From contig JADHLR010000047.1 of the NCBI GenBank assembly GCA_016780525.1, forward strand, positions 1 to 10,641: DNA of 10,641 nucleotides. Reading direction: 5' to 3'. Both the position numbers and the translations under genes were made by a program. The first letter of the stretch is position 1. Every line of letters begins with the position of its first letter. Below, one piece after another: positions 7,214-10,641 of this stretch. The notes under the pieces were generated by a model, which saw only the letters and a program-made list of their open reading frames with translations, was not told the origin of the DNA and searched no databases. This stretch comes from Candidatus Puniceispirillum sp. Lineage in GTDB: Bacteria; Pseudomonadota; Alphaproteobacteria; Puniceispirillales; Puniceispirillaceae.

Positions 7214-7232
7214 CCTGTTGCCACGCGATTGC

Positions 7233-7547
7233 TTATTTTTGTCCCGAATCTGTGGCGATATTGTCACATCTCTGCGCCAGCTTTACATCGAGGTCGGTCA
7301 CACCACCCTGCGCATGTGTGGTCCATCTGATGGTGACCTTGTGATAGACATTCTGCCATTCCGGATGGTGATTGGCGCGTTCAGCCGCCAAAGCAACCCG
7401 GCTGATAAATCCAAATGCCGCATTAAATCCGGAAAATTGAAAGCTCTTGCTCAGCCCCGGCTGATCACCATTGCGGCAGATGACCCATCCGTCCAACTGT
7501 TCGATCGCAACAGCAATTTCCGCTTCGCTTAAAAGGCTGGGGGACAT
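7233..7547 (-). CDS. phhB: Pterin-4a-carbinolamine dehydratase
   Basis: This enzyme dehydrates 4a-hydroxytetrahydrobiopterin during recycling of the pterin cofactor of aromatic amino acid hydroxylases. In many bacteria without such a hydroxylase it has been linked to molybdopterin or other pterin metabolism. The 104-residue protein carries the full signature: AERANHHPEWQNVYHKV (55-71) with His60 and His61, then TTHAQGGVTDLDVKLA (76-91) with His78. These three histidines form the active site in the family. The ATG follows AAAGGAG at 8 bases, the best Shine-Dalgarno in the window. No phenylalanine hydroxylase gene (phhA) is present here, so the partner is unknown and the symbol follows the family name only. 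Confidence 0.93.
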   Translation of the reverse strand: MSPSLLSEAEIAVAIEQLDGWVICRNGDQPGLSKSFQFSGFNAAFGFISRVALAAERANHHPEWQNVYHKVTIRWTTHAQGGVTDLDVKLAQRCDNIATDSGQK

Positions 7548-7597
7548 ATCTGCACTCCTTTGGCATGTATCGCGTGGCGCGGGTAAAGCCGCTTTTA

Positions 7598-7626
7598 ACT
7601 ATACCCAAAACCGACTAAACTACCAA
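7598..7626 (-). promoter_or_regulatory. Promoter of the carbinolamine dehydratase gene
   Basis: On the minus strand TTGGTA (7626-7621), 17 bases and TATAGT (7603-7598) form a good promoter. Its start point near 7591 leaves a leader of about 44 bases ending in the strong ribosome binding site. The -35 box ends only 2 bases before the ATG of the divergent flavodoxin-like gene, so transcription of the two genes probably interferes or is co-regulated. Confidence 0.55.
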
Positions 7627-7628
7627 TC

Positions 7629-8093
7629 ATGTGTAAAACTGTTTTACTGATCGCGCATACCCCCTCGCCCAACACGATGGCACTTGCCAACGCAGCGATC
7701 GAGGCTGTCGCCAGCGCCGACACGGGTAATGTCATAATGCGACTTATGTCGCCATTTGACGTGCGCACGCCGGATGTCAATGACGCCGCCGCGGTGATTA
7801 TTGGCACCACCGAAAATATCGGATATATGGCCGGGGCGACAAAGGATATGTTTGACAGATGTTACAATGACTGGCTTGAAAGCACCGCGGCAAAACCGGT
7901 GGCCATTTATATTCGCGCCGGGCTTGATGGCACCGCCACCAAAACTGCCTTGCTGTCGATTTGCAACGGGCTGAAATGGCGATTGATTGCCGCGCCGCTG
8001 GTTGCCCGTGGTGCCTGGCAGGATGATTTTTGCACAGAGGTCAGCGAGCTTTGTCTTGGCGTCGCCATCGGCATCGACAGCGGCATTTATTGA
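7629..8093 (+). CDS. Flavodoxin-like protein (FMN-binding, NAD(P)H-dependent oxidoreductase type)
   Basis: The 154-residue protein has a flavodoxin fold signature. The first strand VLLIAH is followed by TPSPNTMALANA (11-22), a variant of the T/S-x-x-x-N-T loop that binds the FMN phosphate. AAAVIIGTTENIGYMAGATKDMFDRCY (53-79) is the second FMN loop with the aromatic residue and metal-dependent-reductase-like helix, and KPVAIYIRAGLDGTATKTALL (89-109) follows. It probably binds FMN and transfers electrons to an unidentified cytoplasmic partner. It is shorter than most NAD(P)H:quinone reductases. The ATG has no evident Shine-Dalgarno. Its stop codon lies within the end of the convergent copper chaperone gene, a 7-base tail-to-tail overlap. 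Confidence 0.75.
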   Translation: MCKTVLLIAHTPSPNTMALANAAIEAVASADTGNVIMRLMSPFDVRTPDVNDAAAVIIGTTENIGYMAGATKDMFDRCYNDWLESTAAKPVAIYIRAGLDGTATKTALLSICNGLKWRLIAAPLVARGAWQDDFCTEVSELCLGVAIGIDSGIY

Positions 8094-8599
8094 GACTGAT
8101 GCGACATATTATGGCCCGGCATTGTCGGGGTGATATCAGCCGGCCGTTTCACTGTTGCGGTTACGGTGATTTCACCAGCCTTTTCAAACACCAAGGTTAT
8201 TTCATGCTGACTGTCCGCGGCCAGTTGCGTGGTCAAGCCCATCAACATGATATGCAGCCCACCGGGAGCCAGATGCACAGCCTCACCGGCTGCAATTGGC
8301 AGGCCGCCATCAACAGCGCGCATCCGCATCACGCCGTTATCCATTTCCATTGAGTGGATTTCCACACGCCGCGCCACCACGGTTTTTGCCGCAATCAAAC
8401 GATCCGCTGCATCGCCATGATTGGCAATGCTCACATAGGCAGCGCTGCTTGGCATACCCGGCGCGGTGGCCCGTATCTGCATGGGTGAAAATGATAACTG
8501 CGCATGACTATGTGAGTCATTAGTCGCGCCTGCATCCAGCCCCACAAAAACCAGCATAACTAATGCCAGTGCAAATGATTTTAATGCCATATTTATCAT
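8087..8599 (-). CDS. Periplasmic copper chaperone, PCu(A)C family
   Basis: PCu(A)C proteins bind Cu(I) in the periplasm and deliver it to the CuA site of cytochrome oxidase, often with a Sco protein. The 170-residue precursor has a signal peptide (about residues 1-25, hydrophobic ALALVMLVFVGL then DAGA-TND). The copper motif is present as EIHSMEMDNGVMRMR (80-94) and GGLHIMLMGL (113-122), giving ligands His82, Met93, His116 and Met118. A His/Met-bearing tail (MPGHNMSHQSQ) could bind extra copper. The ATG at 8599 has GATAGG just upstream; the ATG three codons on is an equal alternative. The gene begins 16 bases after the lldD-type stop codon and is probably co-transcribed with it. No sco gene is in the window. 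Confidence 0.9.
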   Translation of the reverse strand: MINMALKSFALALVMLVFVGLDAGATNDSHSHAQLSFSPMQIRATAPGMPSSAAYVSIANHGDAADRLIAAKTVVARRVEIHSMEMDNGVMRMRAVDGGLPIAAGEAVHLAPGGLHIMLMGLTTQLAADSQHEITLVFEKAGEITVTATVKRPADITPTMPGHNMSHQSQ

Positions 8600-8615
8600 G
8601 CCTATCTTTGTGCTG

Positions 8616-9764
8616 TTACCGGTTCAGCTGCTTCACATCTTCAATCGTTTTGAGGCCTAACTGCGCCATCACGTCGCGCACCTCTTCCAGCAAAATTGTC
8701 GCGGCATGCTCGCCGCCTTTATTGCCGAGCGCGGCCACGGCATACATGAAAGCACGTCCGAGCAGGACAAAATCCGCACCGGCGGACAACGCACGCACCA
8801 CATCAAGACCCGAGCGAATACCGCTATCAACAATCAGCGGCACATCCGCACCAACAGCCGCACGAATTGACCCAATGCGGGTCAATGGTGATGGCGCCGC
8901 ATCGAGCTGGCGTCCGCCGTGATTTGATACGACGATGCCATCAATCCCCATTTTCACTGCCCGCGCCGCATCCTGCCCGTGCAAAATGCCTTTCAGCAAC
9001 ATCTTACCGTGCCAGGATTTTCGAATTTCTGCCAAATAGTTCCAATCCAGCGATCCGTTTAACTGTTCGCCAATAAATTTGGTGAGGTTATCGGCGCTGG
9101 CTTGTTTTGCATAGGGTTCCATATTGCGGAAGCGCGCCCCGCCATTGAGCAATGTCCGTACCGCCCATTGTGGGCGCAACATGCTTTGCCATATCACCCG
9201 TGGGGTAAAGCTGGAATTACCACGGCTGCCGAGTGGCGCACCGGCAATCCGCATGCTTTCGCGTCGGCTTGGTGCCGGTACATCAGCCGTCACCACAATC
9301 GTTTCATAGCCATTCTCCTTGGCCCGCCGGAGAAGATCCGTCATCACCTCCCGGTCTTTGGGTGCGTAGAGCTGAAACCAGGCCATTTCGCCAGCGGCTT
9401 TCGCCACCATCTCCAGCGACTCGCCGGCAACTGTACTTAAAATATAGGGAAAACCATGCGCCTTGGCAGCCGCACCTAAAATCGATTCCGCCCCCGGCCA
9501 AATCAGCGATGACAGGCCAATCGGCGCCACCCCGAAAGGTGCGTTATAGCTGTGGCCAAACAATTTCGTTGTCAGATCCGGATTCACCCGGCCGCGCATG
9601 AATTGCGGTGTTAATTCAATCCCGTCCAGATAAGCGCGGTTATGGTCTTTCGCCTGATCCTGGCCGGTTCCTGAATCCAGATAGGCAAACACAAATTTTG
9701 GAATGCGGCGCGCTGCTGGTGCCTCTAAATCGGTTAAGCGTGGATATTTGTTCATCAAGCTCAT
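8616..9764 (-). CDS. lldD: FMN-dependent alpha-hydroxy-acid dehydrogenase (L-lactate dehydrogenase / glycolate oxidase type)
   Basis: The family oxidises L-2-hydroxy acids such as L-lactate, glycolate or mandelate to 2-oxo acids with FMN; bacterial members usually feed electrons to the quinone pool at the inner membrane. The 382-residue protein is of normal length and covers the whole TIM barrel. It shows PFGVAPIGL (76-84), FQLYAPKDRE (130-139), VVTADVPAPSRRES (157-170), LLKGI (256-260), GIVVSNHGGRQLD (276-288, catalytic His282 and Arg285), VDSGIRSGLDVVRAL (312-326) and LLGRAF (334-339). DSGTG (30-34) stands where DGGAE is common. I chose the ATG at 9764, preceded by GGGG about 8 bases away, over the open frame reaching 9833, because the family start (N-KYPRLTDLE) begins here. 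The substrate cannot be fixed from sequence, so the symbol is provisional. The copper chaperone gene follows. Confidence 0.87.
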   Translation of the reverse strand: MSLMNKYPRLTDLEAPAARRIPKFVFAYLDSGTGQDQAKDHNRAYLDGIELTPQFMRGRVNPDLTTKLFGHSYNAPFGVAPIGLSSLIWPGAESILGAAAKAHGFPYILSTVAGESLEMVAKAAGEMAWFQLYAPKDREVMTDLLRRAKENGYETIVVTADVPAPSRRESMRIAGAPLGSRGNSSFTPRVIWQSMLRPQWAVRTLLNGGARFRNMEPYAKQASADNLTKFIGEQLNGSLDWNYLAEIRKSWHGKMLLKGILHGQDAARAVKMGIDGIVVSNHGGRQLDAAPSPLTRIGSIRAAVGADVPLIVDSGIRSGLDVVRALSAGADFVLLGRAFMYAVAALGNKGGEHAATILLEEVRDVMAQLGLKTIEDVKQLNR

Positions 9765-9795
9765 GTGATTACCCCGGAAACGCCGCCCGCCCAGC

Positions 9796-9801
9796 GTTAT
9801 A
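9796..9801 (-). promoter_or_regulatory. Possible -10 box of the lldD-type gene
   Basis: TATAAC on the minus strand lies about 32 bases upstream of the chosen ATG at 9764. It would start transcription near 9789. No convincing -35 hexamer is found at 16-18 bases, so this is a weak call. Confidence 0.25.
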
Positions 9802-10015
9802 TTTTTCGCCTGACGGAACCGCATTAAACTCAAATGATGCAGATAGCTTTACAACGTCCAGACCGGTTCGGCAATAAGCAGTCGGCCAGACTGCGCCATC
9901 TTGCCGCGATCTGGCGATCACCACAACAGCTTGCCAAAACCATGTTTTCTGGCTAGCACAGTAGCGAAGAAGCGCCCCTCGCAGATACCGCAAACAGAGA
10001 TGAATTTGCAGAGCC

Positions 10016-10453
10016 ATGACCGCTAAATCAAAACGCCTTGTTATCATTGCTTGTATCGCTGCATTGCTTGGCATTGCCGTCATGCTGGTATTGGGCGCGT
10101 TGCGTGACAATATCGTGTTTTTTTACACACCCTCTGAGATCAGCCAGTCAAAGCTGAAGTCAGGACAGTCATTGCGGCTGGGCGGTCTGGTCAAAGATGG
10201 CAGTGTAGAGATTGAAGGCATGAAATCTGTATTTATTGTCACCGATGGCACCGTCGATATCACGGTCAAATATGACAACGCCTTGCCTAGCCTGTTTCGT
10301 GAAGGCCAGGGTGTGGTTACCGAAGGTCAGATCGAAAACGGTGTGTTTATCGCGCAAAATGTGCTGGCGAAGCATGATGAGAATTATATGCCGGCTGAGG
10401 TCGCTGAAAAACTGAAAGAACAAGGTGTCTGGCAGGACAGTTCCGGCGATTGA
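10016..10453 (+). CDS. ccmE: Cytochrome c maturation haem chaperone CcmE
   Basis: CcmE is anchored in the inner membrane with its domain in the periplasm. It covalently binds haem delivered by CcmABCD and hands it to CcmF/CcmH for attachment to apocytochrome c. The 145-residue protein has a basic start, one N-terminal membrane anchor (about residues 7-29), FFYTPSEI and RLGGLVKDGSVE in the OB-fold, and the haem-binding motif VLAKHDENYMP (116-126) with His120 and Tyr124. Length and order are standard. The ATG has only a weak GCAGAG upstream. No other ccm gene is in the window, though ccmE is often followed by ccmF; here it converges on an unknown gene. The 251 bases upstream (9765-10015) hold no convincing plus-strand gene. 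Confidence 0.94.
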   Translation: MTAKSKRLVIIACIAALLGIAVMLVLGALRDNIVFFYTPSEISQSKLKSGQSLRLGGLVKDGSVEIEGMKSVFIVTDGTVDITVKYDNALPSLFREGQGVVTEGQIENGVFIAQNVLAKHDENYMPAEVAEKLKEQGVWQDSSGD

Positions 10454-10455
10454 GT

Positions 10456-10515
10456 GCCAGTAATGGTGTGATCTGCCCGGGATTTGTGTAGGATTTCTGA
10501 CCTATAATTACTGGC
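10456..10515. repeat. Inverted repeat between convergent ccmE and the right-edge gene
   Basis: GCCAGTAAT (10456-10464) and ATTACTGGC (10507-10515) are perfect 9-base inverted arms separated by 42 bases. They fill the gap between the two stop codons. There is no T-run after either arm, so it is not a standard terminator, though it could fold in either transcript. A direct repeat, CCTATAA, occurs at 10501-10507 and 10515-10521. Confidence 0.4.
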
Positions 10516-10641
10516 CTATAACTTAGTGTCTGGCGACTCGGTCTCTTCATCAAAATTCTGTTGTGCCGCCGCTGCCGCTGGCATCGGCACCGAGGTTGCC
10601 ACATCAACATTACGAATATTTTCACGAAACAGCGTGTAAAT
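10516..10641 (-). CDS. Unrecognised protein, C-terminal 41 residues (runs off right edge)
   Basis: The frame is open from the right edge to a TAG at 10518-10516. The visible end reads IYTLFRENIRNVDVATSVPM, then PAAAAAQQNFDEETE and SPDTKL. The alanine-rich and then acidic tail looks like a disordered C terminus. Nothing in it identifies a family, and most of the gene is outside the window. Support is coding-like composition and a clean open frame convergent with ccmE; a chance open frame of this length is possible. Confidence 0.5.
   Translation of the reverse strand: MYTLFRENIRNVDVATSVPMPAAAAAQQNFDEETESPDTKL

Noticed and set aside
7180..7222. GGCAACA / TGTTGCC inverted repeat at the azlD end as terminator
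   Set aside because: The arms are only 7 bases with a 29-base loop, mostly inside azlD, and without a T-run.
9765..9833. Longer N terminus for the lldD-type protein
   Set aside because: The extra 23 residues are Arg-rich and unlike the family, and would span the possible -10 box.
9834..9956. Plus-strand 40-codon open frame upstream of ccmE
   Set aside because: It has no ribosome binding site, no recognisable family and an arginine/glutamine-rich composition typical of an out-of-frame read; it overlaps no conserved feature.

Overview
The window looks like an ordinary chromosomal segment of a Gram-negative aerobic proteobacterium, most probably an alphaproteobacterium. The clues are GlcD/GlcE, a zinc-ligand-free ribosomal protein L36, a DUF6165 protein opposite a family 9 glycosyltransferase, an AzlCD pair, a periplasmic copper chaperone and the haem chaperone CcmE. 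A marine SAR116- or Rhodospirillales-like host would fit the style of the proteins, but that is an impression and was not tested. Base composition is moderately GC-rich and even, and there is no transposase, integrase, phage gene, tRNA, rRNA or CRISPR array.

Layout. Positions 1-1971 (minus) carry glcD followed by the start of glcE, which runs off the left edge: two subunits of glycolate oxidase. A GntR-like operator half-match and a terminator hairpin separate them from rpmJ (2179-2304, minus), which has its own promoter, Shine-Dalgarno and terminator. Next come pgk and msrA (minus, 4329-2430). They overlap by 23 bases, so the glycolytic kinase and the methionine sulfoxide reductase are probably co-translated. 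A 196-base divergent spacer leads to a divergent family 9 glycosyltransferase (4526-5548, plus), which converges on a DUF6165 gene (5583-5969, minus). Then azlC-azlD (plus, ATGA overlap) encode a branched-chain amino acid exporter and converge on a pterin-4a-carbinolamine dehydratase gene (7233-7547, minus). That gene is divergent from a flavodoxin-like gene (7629-8093, plus), which overlaps tail-to-tail with a PCu(A)C copper chaperone gene. The chaperone gene sits 16 bases behind an FMN-dependent alpha-hydroxy-acid dehydrogenase gene of the lldD type (9764-8616, minus). The right end holds ccmE (10016-10453, plus) and the last 41 codons of an unrecognised minus-strand gene.

How it fits together. 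The common thread is aerobic oxidation of small hydroxy acids and respiratory-chain upkeep: glycolate oxidase, a lactate/glycolate-type FMN dehydrogenase, a copper chaperone that in characterised cases serves cytochrome oxidase, a cytochrome c haem chaperone and an oxidative-damage repair enzyme. The genes form several short independent transcription units, not one pathway operon. I do not see an obviously new multi-gene system. The least understood part is the glycosyltransferase/DUF6165 pair. The most testable regulatory ideas are the operator-like site before glcD and the pgk-msrA overlap.
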